DNA of 64,000 nt from Lagopus muta (taxonomy: Eukaryota > Chordata > Aves > Galliformes > Phasianidae): positions 1,560,001 through 1,624,000 of the forward strand of contig NC_064437.1 in assembly GCF_023343835.1 (NCBI RefSeq), read 5' to 3'. Positions 1-13,800 of this stretch are shown here, piece by piece. Every line of letters starts with the position of its first letter. Within the stretch, counting starts at the first letter, position 1. Made by a program: the position numbers and the translations under genes. Below the pieces are notes generated by a model. The model made no database searches. It worked only from the letters and a program-made list of their open reading frames with translations, and was not told the origin of the DNA.

Positions 1-1660
1 AAGCACTGCAGCCTCTGCTACTCCAAGTGAAGCTGGGAGAGCACCAGACTCCAGACACCACAACACCAACCTGCAGCACAGGCAGCCTGCTGCTCACTGC
101 AGACAGAGAGCTTCTGGCTGAGAAAGGGGAAATTAAGTCCATCTTTGACCCAAATTGAAATCATCAAAAATCTTAAGCTGATTTATCAAAGTTTCTTATG
201 ACATCACATTATTTATTTTTTTTTTTAACTCATGGGGAAGTTTCAGTAGGTTTCATTTGAATTTAAAGCACTGTGTCAGAAAGCCCCAGTTAGTTAACAA
301 AGTTAGAATAAATGTGTTATGACCAGTGAGAAGGCGAGAGAAAAAAGCAAATAAATGACAAAAACTTCAAGTATGTTTTAAATTCTGGGTGAGGTGAGAA
401 CAAATAGGTTTTGTTTTGCTCATTCTAATTAAAATCTGAAATGCAAGGCACAGTTTGGTTTATCTCATGTGCTTTATGTGCCTGTACCTCTCCACTCCCA
501 TAAAATATGCACTCTATTCTACTTTATTTCATGTAGCACTTTGTGGTCTATCTGGAGTACAGAAGGAACCAGCTATTGCAAACACTAAATCTGGGTGGAA
601 AAGTGATACTTCCTCTCTGTAGATGGATGTAGAAAGTCTTTTTGCAGAAGTCACACAAAGCCAAAGCTGCAGTGTGTTCCTTCTGCATATGTTCTCATCT
701 GTGTCCAAAGCAATGCAGCGTCCAACGAACGCTCTGAGTCACAGACCCAGAAACAAGACTTGCTTTGCACATTTTGCAGTGTTTGAAAACACTCAAGCAC
801 TGTTTCTGCCTCTCTTTTACACAAATTTCAGTTCTCTGTGTGTCACAAAACAAACTTCGCAAAAGCATGCAAGAACATAAACAGCTCCTATGCTTTTAAA
901 CAGGAACGTGCTGTCATGCTACACTGCATCAAAGCATAACCTTCAGAGAAGCACGGGATGGCTGAGGCTGGGGGCACCTCTGCCTCCATCCAACCCACTT
1001 CATTCCCCAGCAGGGCCCCCAGAGCTGTGGGTTTGGAGATCCCCATGGCGTGCCCCTGCTCTCTGCTCCCTGTGCCAGCAGTCCAGCACTGCCAGCACAG
1101 CTCTCATGCTGCACAGAGAGCTGCTGGGCTCCAGTCTGTGCCCAGCCCTGTGGGCCTGCCCTGGCATCCATGCCTAAAGCCTGGCTCTGTTCTGCCTGCA
1201 CGTCCCTTCAGGTTATTATGGACTGGTTATTATGGACTCAAAGCCTCCCCTTCTCTGGGTTGAGCAGTCCCAGCTCTCCCAGCCCCTCCCTCAGAGGAGG
1301 GACCAGAAACAAGTAACTAATCAAGAATCTTAAAAATCAGACTGTCTTTTACCAAACTAATTTTTCTTCTTCTTCTGGACGTCTTTGCAAAACACTCAAA
1401 AGGATAAACATACACAACTAAGCGTGGCATTTTATAGGTCCTAGCTACAGTCACGGCCTGCTGCCATGCCAAGCAAAATCTATGGAAATAACATTCAATC
1501 CAGTGTTTTTTTTAGAAGACAACACCCGAAGTTCTTAAGTGTTTATGTTCTTTCCACAATATAATTTATTTAAAATGCTACAAAGTACTTCACCTATACC
1601 ATATAAGGCCTGAAATCCAAGGTCACAAGCTCAGAAAGACGTGCAGAAATCTAGACTTAC
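1..1660. other. LEPR intron (part); no exon recognised
   Basis: I see no LEPR exon or other gene here. The stretch contains a weak CR1-like segment (about 949-1160) and a perfect 14-base tandem duplication at 1211-1238 (unit ggttattatggact). Confidence 0.6.
949..1160 (-). repeat. Possible old CR1 LINE fragment
   Basis: A GC-rich island in AT-rich intron. Its start resembles the reverse complement of a CR1 3' end (a gcacgggatggctgaggctg type block, then ccatccaaccca). It is diverged, and identification rests on that block only. Confidence 0.3.
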
Positions 1661-1860
1661 CCACATCTGCTGGAACGACACACGTTGGTGAGGATTCAAG
1701 TGTTCCCAGCGAGTGCTTAAACTCAATCCACATGGTGTATCCAGATAAAAGAAAAACAGGCTGAAATGTGCACTCGTAAGAATGATTCCTCTGGAAATGG
1801 CATTCTTTCACCTCTGATTCTGGAGGAGCACTTGGAAAGTTAGAACAATAAATTTTGCTC
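1661..1860 (-). CDS. LEPR: LEPR coding exon 9: leptin-binding loop of CRH2
   Basis: A 200-base exon encoding [10 protein letters not shown], then [18 protein letters not shown] and PTCVVPADV before donor GTAAGT. The FLLSGYTMW segment matches the hydrophobic leptin-contact region of mammalian LEPR. This is the last LEPR exon I could find; the next (VKPLPP-type) exon must lie left of the window. Confidence 0.96.
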
Positions 1861-4800
1861 CTTAAAAGAGGAAAAACATTCAGTTAATGTGCTGCAACAA
1901 TAAGCTGCTCATGGCATCAGTCATACAGGAGGTAATTAAAACAAATGTTATCACTGGAACTGTGTGACTGTTTTAATGATTATTTGGACAGACCTTGAAC
2001 TTGACTCTGCACTGAATGGAGAAATAACACAGCAGTGTTCCTTAAAGCTTTGGCTCTTAGCCTGGAGGAAAAGTAGGACATAGAAAGCTCATCCCAGTGC
2101 AAAATCTTTTGACAACAGACTGACAGCAGGAAGAAAGAGGTACAAAAAGAGCAGGCATCTCCAAACACTAATAAATCATGTTACTTTAGAGGTATTTAGA
2201 GGCAAGGCAGCCAGGAACATGACTTGCCAAACACCAACTGATGTCCACAGCACAGGAGCCCAATCAGATATGAACAGTGAAGTCTCCAGGAGACTGAAAT
2301 CCCATACGAGTATTAATCCTGGAGGATGCTAGCAAAATCCCACAGGCAGTCAATATCACAGCTGGCAATAGAAGAGAGGAGACCTGGGCTCTGGACAGAA
2401 TAGCAGTAATGTCTTATGGGAGGTGGGAAGGACAGGCTCCAAATTCTTCCTAAGCGTCTGCACAGCTCAGACTTGCAGTAAGAGTCCAGAGAGGGCATTC
2501 ATTATTCAGCTGGACCACAAAGGTTAGCCTTAGCTGAATCCTTCCTCTTCCTGTCAACACAGCTAATACTGATTAACAGTTGTCTGCTGCTTAGGTTTAG
2601 CTTGGCGTTCTGTTTTTCTAGGATGATCAGTTCCGTGCTGTTACAGTTGGCAGCACTGGCTGTAGAGGAAGATGTAACCAGGAGCCAATGAAAACAAAAC
2701 ACCAATGTGTAGAGCTATCACACCACATCACTGTACAGCATGGGATTTCATCTCTCAAATGGAATCACATCAAGATGAAAAATGGAGCTGCGTGCTCCTG
2801 GAAAACCTCCCATCCATTCCCCATGGCACTTCTTTTCTAAATTCTTGCTCTTTCAGTCTGTGGTATTAACAGAGCAAGCACACACACCTCAATTAAAACA
2901 TGAAACAAAACCTCAGCCCAAGAATACTGAAAGAAATATCCCATTCAATACTAGCATTACAGTTGTATCACTGCACAGCGCTCAGTGAAGCAGAACACTG
3001 AACGTACAAATTATTATGTAGCATTAGAAAAGAACAGCTAAACCTGAACAGTGAAAAAGCAGGAATGAAACCACAGCATGAGCAGCACTGTGTTTGCTTC
3101 AGGCTCCCTGCCCAGCACAACACTAATTACATCCCTATTTCTGCAGACAGCCAAAACAAAAGTGACCCCAGGTGCCATTTAGTCACCAGCCCTGCCCCAG
3201 AAGTCCCCACCTGCAATCTCACTCAAGCACTCCAGCTACTGCCTTATTCCACAAAACCCTGAGAAATATTCATTTTGGTGCAACAAGTCGTTCAGAAATT
3301 AAATCCACCTTCACTAGGGAGGGCAGTTGAGCTTTCCAAAGGATTAGGCACTCAGGCCTTGTTTTTGTAAAACCTTCACACATCTATTGCTGCAGAACAG
3401 TGAAATGAATGGATTGCTGCAGCCACCACCACCATTACCTTAATTCATTACCTTACCATTCACAAAGGAGCAACAGCTCCTTTCTGAACCAAGAATCTTA
3501 TAAGCAAGATTTTTTTTTTTTGCCCTTGTATATTTATATATTATCTGTATGTAGGAGAGACACAGAGCTCCATTCTGACGAGGCTGCCCAGCATCCTGCC
3601 CAGCTGAGATCCCAAGGTCTCTTTCCAAGGACAGAGATTTTAGAGCCAATCTGGGCTCCTGCTCCAGTGCTCTGTCAATGAGTGATTTGTTGGGTGGTTT
3701 GGTTGGTTTTTTCTGCTACTACTTTTTCACTTCTTTACTGTCTGTAGAAATAAGCAACGAGAAGATCCTATATAACTAACAGAAGCAAATATATCCACGA
3801 TAAGAGCCAGGTGCACCTGCATTCACTCATACAATGCAAGCAGAAACACTGACTTGAGAAAACCCCAAAAGCTGGGTTCAGTAATTAGTTCAGTTAGATG
3901 TAGGTCAGTGTCATAACTGAGTTAATAAAGATCTGTGTTCTCAACTGCATTTTAGAACTGACTTCTGAACAGCACCTACAAGATTCACAAATGCAGAAGA
4001 GGAGGTGAATAAACAATAAAACCACATCACTGACTCAGATACCCATACCCTCACTTGCACGTACATTCAATACCTCTGCAGTTCCAATTGAGAAGCCTGG
4101 CCTACAGGAAGTGAAAATACATGTTGTATTTACACATTTGTATCATCTATTCCTGGTTCTTTGCTGTAACAGTGTTTTCTGAGTAATGCTTTCCAAACAA
4201 CACGTGAATTAAAAGCTATACACACCTGTGGTATCTTAACTGCAAGGAGCTCCCCAGGAGCAATGCGTTTGGGTTTGCAGACCATCTGCAAGTCATTTTA
4301 GTTAAGTACCCATCAGTTTCACATTTGATATTGATATTCACATCTAATTAAAAACACATTAAAAGTTATTAACAAGATATAATTGTTTACACAAAAAAAC
4401 ATGCATTACAAGTCGTAACTACTTGAAAAAAGCTGAGTGGAGTTTAAGAAGATTGACCTTACTATTGAAACGCACCAAAACTGTAATTTAAAATCATCTG
4501 GACTCTTACCTACTACATATAATTCAGCGTATCTATGATGGCATTCCCTATTTTGATGGCAACAGTACAATGCGTTATAGAAGAAACTTCCTCTAGGTTT
4601 TGTTGCTTTCAAGTTGAAAAGAGTAACTTTGCTTACGCGATCGTTCACAAGCGTATACTGACTTTCTGGGATTTCTTCTGCTAAATTCAGCCACCAAACA
4701 ATCTTCTTGGACGCTACGCTCTTGGTTTTGTTTTTATAGATGCAATGAAATGAAACATTAGAACCAACACTGGTCAGTATCTTAGTAGGGAAGTACAGCA

Positions 4801-7800
4801 CTTCAGCTACAAGGAAAGAAAGAAATCCACTGAGATCAGAGTCAGAACAACAAAAACTACAGATCAACAGAAAATTACTATTATCCAGTACATCATCTGC
4901 TTCCTCCAGGTTTGTTACTCTGGACTGCTATAGGGCAGAGGAGCAGGAACAGATCCTTGACTGCTTCCTTCCATAACTCATGCTTACAAGCTCTAATAAA
5001 AATAACCTCTACTGTCCCTAGGCAAATAGTAATGAACTGACAGAAAACACCAGCACAGTGAGAACCACACACAGAAGCATAAGTGAAAGACCCAGCTTCT
5101 CCCAGGCCTGAAAGCAATAGGGCCAGCCACAGGGGTGTCATGGAGATCACCTTGCAGTCCCCATATCATTTAATGCCAATCTTCTACAAAGGAAAGAGCA
5201 CAACCTCAGGTAAAGCTGCGAGCAGGAGAAGCAGAAGGTTAAGGAGCCTACACGGGAATTCTTGGTCCAGCTCACACACAGCATCCCTGGATAATGTTCT
5301 CACACACACTGATTCCAAAACAAAAATGGGAAGATTTACTGTATCCCAGAAGTGCACTTACTGCTCAGGTGACTGCACACCACCTACCTCCCACATTCAG
5401 GTTGTACAGCGTGCTCCATTCACTCCAGAACCCTGGACCATAATGATTCTTGCACCGCACTTGAGCAAAGGAGGAAGAATCAAGCAGCGTACTGTCTATG
5501 TCTAATGAGGTATTTAAAGCAACTTGAACCACCTGTTGGATTATCAGAAGCTGTTACTATTGAACAACAATCCAGGAAAAAGAAAGGAGGAGGGAAAGCA
5601 GGGCTGACTCACCTGCCAGCCATTTGGACCTGAGTTTCCAGAGATGTTCACTTCGTAGCGGAGCGGGTACGGCATCGGCACAGGCTCGGACCAGCAGATC
5701 TTCACTTGACCTCTCTCTGTCATTTCTAGATGCACATTCAAAGGAGGTTCAGGCTTTACTGCAGACAAATTAACAGACGAGTTTACGCTGCCTGTGACCG
5801 CTGGCTGTAATGACTTCTATTGATCTGGAAATTTCTTTCTCACTTTAAATTCAGTTTTCAACAGTTGCTCTACAAACGATGTATGAGAGAGCAACGTTGT
5901 GTAATATTACTGTGAAAGTTCACCCTGGCACTGCTGCACACTCAGCTATCAGGACAAGCTGCCTGACCGAACGTTTGCCTTAAAATTACCAGTATTTCTT
6001 GCCTTGGTCATGCTTCTCCCCAGTAATCAAGTACTAGCTTATCTGACTTGCTGAAGAAAGGGTTGAAAGGGATGGGAGCGCTGTACAAAGCCATTTGCTC
6101 AGCTCCTTAACGGGCAGGAAATAACATCCTCATATTTTACACACAATTTCTAAATCTTCCCATCCTTCTACCGTGATTATGGCTATGAATAAAAGGCTTC
6201 CCACAGAGCTGCATTAAGGCAGAGGGAAAAAGGGGGCTTCAGGAAGTTCCCACATGGGTACAGAGAGCTCTGTGGAGGAGGAAATAGATGGGCAATTTAA
6301 AATGGTGATTGCGATCACATTTGCTCTTCCTTGGACAAAGGCAAGGAACCCAGATCCTACTTTTACCTGTTAATGAGACCTTTTCATATCACTGTGTAAG
6401 TACAGTGCCTTTTGGTTGACCTTGTCCTCATTCAGCAGAGTTCCTCTCATGCAAGGCTGATATCCTGTTAAAAACCACTGCAGATTAAACAGCATGTGCC
6501 TTACCTGAAAAGAAAGCATTTCCAAGGGTCTCAGGCAGTGGGTGCACGCTCACTTTAGCCCTGTCTGCTCTGGATGTCCACAGCTTGCCCCCACAGCCCC
6601 GCAGGTAACTGGCTCCTGGCACTGGAACCACACTAGGCTCACCTGGAGCCTCCCAGACCAACGTGGGGGTTCACTCCAGTAAGAGCCTGCACTTCAGTAC
6701 TGGACTAAATGCCAAGAGGCCATTTCTGGGTTTCTTTGTTCTTATAGTCATCTTCTTTGGATGCTATTACTGGAACCTCACTCAACTTACCAAACAACTG
6801 TTATTATTTTCCATACAAATTCACTATACTAAGTCACAACCTATTTTCTTATTACTTATCCAAATTCTCCAAGTTAATTGCATTGAGATGGAATAATGCA
6901 TTGAGATGCATTGAGATGGATTTCAGCAAAGGCCCATAGCTTTCAAAACAAAAAAAAGTCAGCGACTTTCACCTCACACTTCCGGGCACGTTACAATACA
7001 AACGTTTTCTCATTCTGCTGCCACCTGTTCTACTGATATATTAAACAAGTTTTCGTATTTTTACTTTCCAACTGATTTTTAACTCAACCCTGGCAGAGCA
7101 CATACTAACATTATTCATTTTTTAAAATACACTTCACTAAGCAGAACAATCAAATCACAACAGCTTTAACGCTGGCACATTCAGTTCTGAATGTAAAACC
7201 ATAACGGTAAATGCAACCCCTCATCTTCAGAACTGCCCCATCCAGAGGTGTGTAACTTGTTCTGTCTGCAGAGCACATCAGTTAGGAAGCAGTTTGCAAG
7301 GCTTCTATTTTTTCCCCCCCAGCTGACAGACCCTACCTGTTCAATCTTAGCCAAGATCTGTAGTAACTGTGTTTACAAAATGGACACACATCAAATTCAC
7401 TGTGTCACTAGGGCTTTGGCTTGATTAAATATGAGAGAACTGTTTTCCAGTTTGGAAAATGCAGGAATTGTATGTGTAAGGAAGAAAGAAAAACATAAGA
7501 AAAACAGAGCTGTTGGAGAGAAGAGTTTTAATTGCAAAGCAGCACCAGCAACAGCCTTTTTCCCTGCTCAGTGAGCAATCCAAGACAGCACCAGGAAGTC
7601 CCTTCCTCTTCTGTGTCCTCCTCTCATCCAGAGACATCCTGCTGCCACTCCCCATTAACAAACACTCACAACCTATGTAACACTTACCTACATCTATGGG
7701 CTTGACTGACATCAAGGGTGACCAGAGAGGCGTTACACCAGTCACAGTCTTCAGCCACATGATGTAAGTGTGGTTGAGCCTTGGGGAAGGCACATGGCAC

Positions 7801-10800
7801 TCACATTTGCTGTACTCACTGCAGTTACACTCAGCAGCCAGGGCAGTCCTCTTCAGGGAGCTGGTAGATGTATCTCCCAGTGGCAGCTCTGACCTGGAAG
7901 GAAAAAACAAACAAAAAACAACGTATTTCTCTTAGCACTGTATTTCAATAGCAGGTGCTTGTCCTCTGGAGAAGGTTTATTTGCAAAAACAAACAAACAA
8001 AAATACTGCCTGTAATGAAAAAAAAGATTAAAAGTTTCTAACTGTAAGTAATCGCTTTTACTTTGCCGCTTTTCCCTTTTAAAATGGTTTCCAAGTAAAG
8101 CAAACCTGATGGTTTACAAAAAGCATTATTAAGCTTTGACCCTGAAACAAATGTGCTACAATCGTGATGAGACCCACAGCTCAGTCAGACTGGTTTCAAA
8201 CCCCTGATGGCAGCTATTACCACAAAGTCAGCTCCCCCACAGCAGACTAACTGCAGCCTTCTGCCACCCCAACTGGGATTTCATTCTAATTCCTCTGTGT
8301 GGGGCACTGAAATCAAATCTAAGTAAGCTTAGTGTAGCTTCTACTACCATTAAACACTGTAAGTAATATATTAGTCAAAAACTTATTTTTCAGTGAAAAG
8401 CAAGCTTTGTAATAACCATCATACATGATTTATAAACGTGATCTATCTATAAATGTTTCCAGTGCTTATAACTCCACAGAGTTGAATCAAGTTATTCTCA
8501 ATTTATAAAATAAATACGGCACAAGTGGGCATAAGGCTGCTTCCATCCATCAACTGAAAACAAAGGGTCAAACATACTAAACTAATTCTTTAATTTCAAG
8601 AGAGGTCCAGCAGCACAGCTGGGCAGGTGTGCTGAGGCACGTCAGAAGTAAGGTAACACCTGTGGCACTGCTTTCAGTGTTTCTATATGCTGTGTTTGTG
8701 CAAGTGCTGTCATTCTGAGCACTGATGGAGCAGGGCTGCCTGGTTATGGGTTTTCAATGAGCGTGTCTCAGTGCACACAGCAGCTGCAGGCCCATCTTGC
8801 TGAACACGCTGCCCCTCACTGCTGCAGGGAGGTGCCTGACTGGTTCACACAAGGCAAAGTCCCCGTCAGTGTTCTCCAGCTCAGTGTGTAACTGATGCAC
8901 TCAACTATGGCACCAAAGTTGAGGTAAACTGTGTAATTTCTCCTTAAGAACACAGCAGTCTAACCTCAGAACTGAAGAAGTGCCCTTCGGGCACTGCAGA
9001 CAGGTTGGGAACATGAGCACATCCTATAAATCACCATCCAGTGAAAGGGCAAATTGTGTCAGTGCTCAGAATTCACCCACGAGCATTCATCTGTGCCACT
9101 GCAAAAGGATCCCTAAGGCTAAGAGATTTCAGTTAATGGAATCAACCATCAGGGCTTACAGCATTCCTAGAATACACACAACTGTCGTTCAGTTTTGGTA
9201 GAAAATTAACCTGATTTGTCTAATTAAATTCCAGAATAATCTTTCTCCTCCCAAAGACATGCTGCTGGGGAAGGTACCCTCAGCACAGCATTGTTTTGGA
9301 CAGAAAAACACATCTTCTACTCCAAGTATCTTGATCCTATTACGAGCAAATAAACTGTGGATGTGTGAAGCCAGAAGGGGACATCTTGAATGCTGAGAAA
9401 CTCAGAAATGCTGAGGAGCAAAACGTATGGATTCTTCCAGGTCATTATTTTCATACATTGCTTATCTTATACGTGAGAATTCCAGCCTGAGCTCCAGACT
9501 CCCAGGCAGAAACACAATCCAGGAATGCATATTTTTAAAGCCGGGAATGTTTTCAAGGTATTTTGGCTCATGTGTAAAAAATGTTAAGGTATCAGCAAGC
9601 CAACAGGGGAAACTGTCAGCTTAGTGAAGTCAGAATTGCTCTGTTAGCTGCTCCCCCACAGCATAGGGACCCTAAATCAAAAATGTTAGCGTGAAATCTG
9701 GGCAGTGAGACAAGTTCTCCAGTGCCAGGGACCACACTGCACCTTGCCTCTGCACCACAAAGTAACCACACCAGGATTGCTGGCTAGGATTCTTCTGCAG
9801 TTGAGACTGAATGGAAGTGGGGCAAAGTGAGATGGACTTCTACAGGAACACCCTTAATGGTATGTTGAAAATCACAGTCATGAGGAACACTGGAAATCTG
9901 TGGGTTCTCACTCAAAATCTGATTTCAGTTTTAAAGTATTGTATCCCTCTACAACCATATTTGCTACCAGCACATTCTGTTGCTTCCTACGTCCATTAAG
10001 GTACAGTTTATGGCAAGTGATAGCAGCCATCTAGCTCTGTATTTTAAACCTGTAAGTTTAGCATGGTCAACTACTTATGGAGCAGGTTTCCTCAAGAAAT
10101 TCAATCTGTATGTTACATCATTCCCTCCAATCCATCAGTAGGACAAGAGGAACAGTGAAGTCAGAATCAAGTAGACCCACCTACAATAAAATCAGACAGG
10201 CTACGCCACCCCAGAGTCAGGATAATTACCATCAGAGTATTTATGACAGTGACAACCACACAGATGGATGCCTCCCACCAATGTGATCAGAGCTACATTT
10301 AACACAGTGCTAAACACCAAGTCACTTAATTACTCTGAGAGAACATTATGGTCAAAAGCATAAACAGGTAGAACCAGACTGCAGCTTTTGAATTTAGCAA
10401 GTGCAAAAGCAAAGATTCTTCAGCAAGCCAGTAGTGATCAACAGTTTATGCATTTTGAGAAACAGGGAAAGAATAGAGCAGAGAGACTCTCCATGCTAAT
10501 TGTTTTTCATTCAAAGACAGAACCATGAGCTTTACTCTGTATAGTCTTAGATTACTTTAAGGTAAGGTACATAAAATATCACCTGCCTGTGAAGCTGACG
10601 CCACTACTGTGCTACAAGCTTGAGAGACCAGTGCTGATGTGTTAGAAAATGCTTTCAGATTTGTAATGCTAGCAGTGAGAAATCTAAGCCTGTACTTACA
10701 CAGCGTATAAAAGATGAACCTTCATATCAAGTCTCACATGGAACTTCAGGAGCTGCAGGCTACAAACTAACAGATCCAGCTTGCCTTCAACCCAACATTC

Positions 10801-13800
10801 AATGTTCCAATTTGAATCTAAATAAAAGAAATGGATTAAGCATTTCTGAACCACTAAAAAACAATGTGTTTTTTAAAGGAACTTACTACACCCTTGACAG
10901 AGAAACCTGCCTCTTTCCTCGGACGCAGAGATGCTTATTTCTGAAGCAACAAGCATCCTTGCTTGCATGTTTCCTCTGTACAAAGAACAATTGGTGTGGT
11001 TATCGCTCCAAAGGCAACACAGAAAGCTTTCCTCATCCATTAGCAAGGAAGGGCTGGTTTCAGCAGCTCCATGCTCTCTCCTCAAGCCAGACCAGCTCTG
11101 TACCACTGCAGAGGCAGCAGGACTCAAAGATGTCTCGTTCAGCAGCAGGCGTGGCAATGTAAAGCTCCTGGGATGAATCTCATGGACCATACACTGGGCA
11201 GCTGCCACGTGAAGAAAGCCTACACAAAGAGAGAGATGTTGGCAGCACAAGTTTCGTATCACTAGACAAGGAAAAGGGAGTAAATGACATGATGCAGAAA
11301 TGTTTTATCCCAACATACCTACATAAAATCATTTCCAGGCGCTTATCTCCTCCGAGTTGGAGACAGAAGCATTAAAAACATCACTGTGAACAGGTGCACA
11401 ACTGACAAACGTCAGCCTTCTCTTCTGAAGTCTCCACCACTAACTTTTTGTTTTCTCAACCTCTTGTGTGGAAGCCCCACTTTCGGGTAAATCCCTCTGT
11501 GCTCACAATACACTGAATCCTAATTCTAAGCTCACACACTATACAGACAGCTTTCATCCCTCCCTGCAGTGCTGGGACAATTGCAGCTCCTAATAGCATG
11601 GTTCCGGTGCTGTAGAAAGAATCATCCCACTGTAAAGGTACCACAGTCACATCACAAGCATTCAGTTCCAAAGAACAATATTAGCAGAATACACGACTGG
11701 ATGCAACCGTGCAATGCCCACGTGCTGTCTGGGAAATGAGATGTGGGGAAAAAAGGATCTTTCCATCAGACTTCAGTTCTCCGGAATCAAAGCGTTCTGA
11801 CCACAGTTGCGGCTCTTGTTGGTAAGCTGGAGCTTGAATTACACTCACAGTGACTTTGAGAATGACGAATGCATCACTTTTGGAAATAACTTACTGTAAA
11901 GCACTGAATGAATTGCCCAGATTAAAGCTCTGCTTGCAGAAAGACGTGTGGGTGATTTGCACACATTTTTGCTCTTAGCTTTTTGCTCGGCAAGGCATAA
12001 ATATTTTAAACCACTCATTAGGCAGAAGTTAATTCATGCTGTGTGCCTGCAATATCTAAAATAAGAAAAACAGAAGTTCCCTGTCTAACAGAGTATAAGT
12101 TGAATAATGTAAAAATACAAAATGAAAGCTTGTTAAGAGTAGGTGCGTGCAACATCAGCAGCAGGCACCCTGTTACTGTGCAGCACGCTGAAGTGTTCCA
12201 TTTTCTCTTTGCATGGGTTTTGCAACCAGGCTCCTGAAGGTCTCTGCTCATCTCTCTCCTTTAACAGGGTTTGTGCCTCCACAAACACCAGCTTCATCAG
12301 GCTCCCGGCTCCATGTGGAGGATCCAGTTGAGCACACAGATTATTAGTCCATAATACATGAGTAAAATGAACAAGTGACACCACTGCCTACAAAACAGGC
12401 CGGTTAACTAACATACTTCCCAAGTCACAGAGTCAATTGAGGACTAGGAGAGATTCCTGCCAAGTCACTTTTTCTCCTAAAAGCAGGCTCTCCCCTCTCA
12501 CAGCACACATGGCACAGGATTAAGTACATCCCACCACGTCAAAACGTATGCAGTTACTATTTCTGCAGGTGTATTAAAAACAAAACAAAGATCTGTGACA
12601 AACTACAGTACAGAATGGTCAGCATAGGATTGCTACAGCTCTTAACTGCCTGTTAATAAAATGCTTTCCTGCTACAGATACCACCAGTTCTCCACACCAT
12701 GGATGCACATGAGGCCATCATGTACTGTTTAGCCGCTCAGTTAGTGGCATACCTGGGTTAGGAGGGCTATAAAGATGCCAACCATGGCTATTTTTTATTT
12801 GGACACAGGAGATGGCCAGTCAATAGATACACCAACGTGCCACCATTACAGGCCACCAGTCAGTGACAAACAGCTCTGAAACCAAATGAAAACTCCCTGA
12901 GGCATCCAGGTTTCAATTAAAAGGCACAGAACATCTTTAGATTACGTAAGGTATTTAAAAGATGAATTGGTCAGCAAGACAATATTTAATACTGATTGAA
13001 TAAAGGCATGGATACTGTCTAAGGAGTTCTTCAATTTCATGAAGAAGAATTTTGAAACTGACATCATTGGATTGCAGCACCTGCTTTCTCTATAAGCATC
13101 ATCATTTTCCCCCAGAGGGTGGTGAGGCACTGTTCACAGGCTGCCCAAGGAGGCTGTGGATGCCCCATCCCTGCAGGCATTCAAGGCCAGGCTGGATGTG
13201 GCTCTGGGCAGCCTGGGCTGCTGGTTGGTGACCTGCACACAGCAGGGGGTTGGAACTGATGAGCGTTGTGCTCCTTTGCAACCCAGGCCATGCTGTGGAT
13301 CTATGAAATGGCTCCTTTTTTTTTTTTTAATTTTAAATTGAAAAAGACAAATATCAAAATACCAGCTGTCCCTGAACAGCAGACATCAATACTGGTATGG
13401 ACATTCTCAGTCAGAAGAACAACTTCTTATACTCACCAGCACTGACAGTGGATTGAGCAACTTTAACAACACAGTGCTCACGAAAGCAAGAAGGCCAGTC
13501 ACCTAGAAAAGCAGAGGCTCAAACCCAAAGTGACACCTTGGCTACGCTGAGCTAAACAAACGTTGCACTCCTGATGGAACTTGGATTTTCCTTTCTGCAT
13601 TTGTACTTGCTAAGGTCACAGAACAACGTGCCCTTCTGCCAACTTCAACTGAGGCATTTATCTGAACTCATCCTGACTCATCCTATTGATGTTTTCTGAT
13701 CTTACCCATCAACTGCACAGCTTTTAGGGATAAGACACAAGGCACGACCTTGAGAGTGCCAACATTTCAATCCTGCTCAACGATAAACCAGGGCCTCTAC

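Noticed and set aside
7889..7893. Alternative acceptor for LEPR exon 4 five bases downstream
   Set aside because: It would suit entry phase 1 only; once the 118-base exon at 10700-10817 is found, entry phase is 2 and the acceptor giving a start at 7893 is required.
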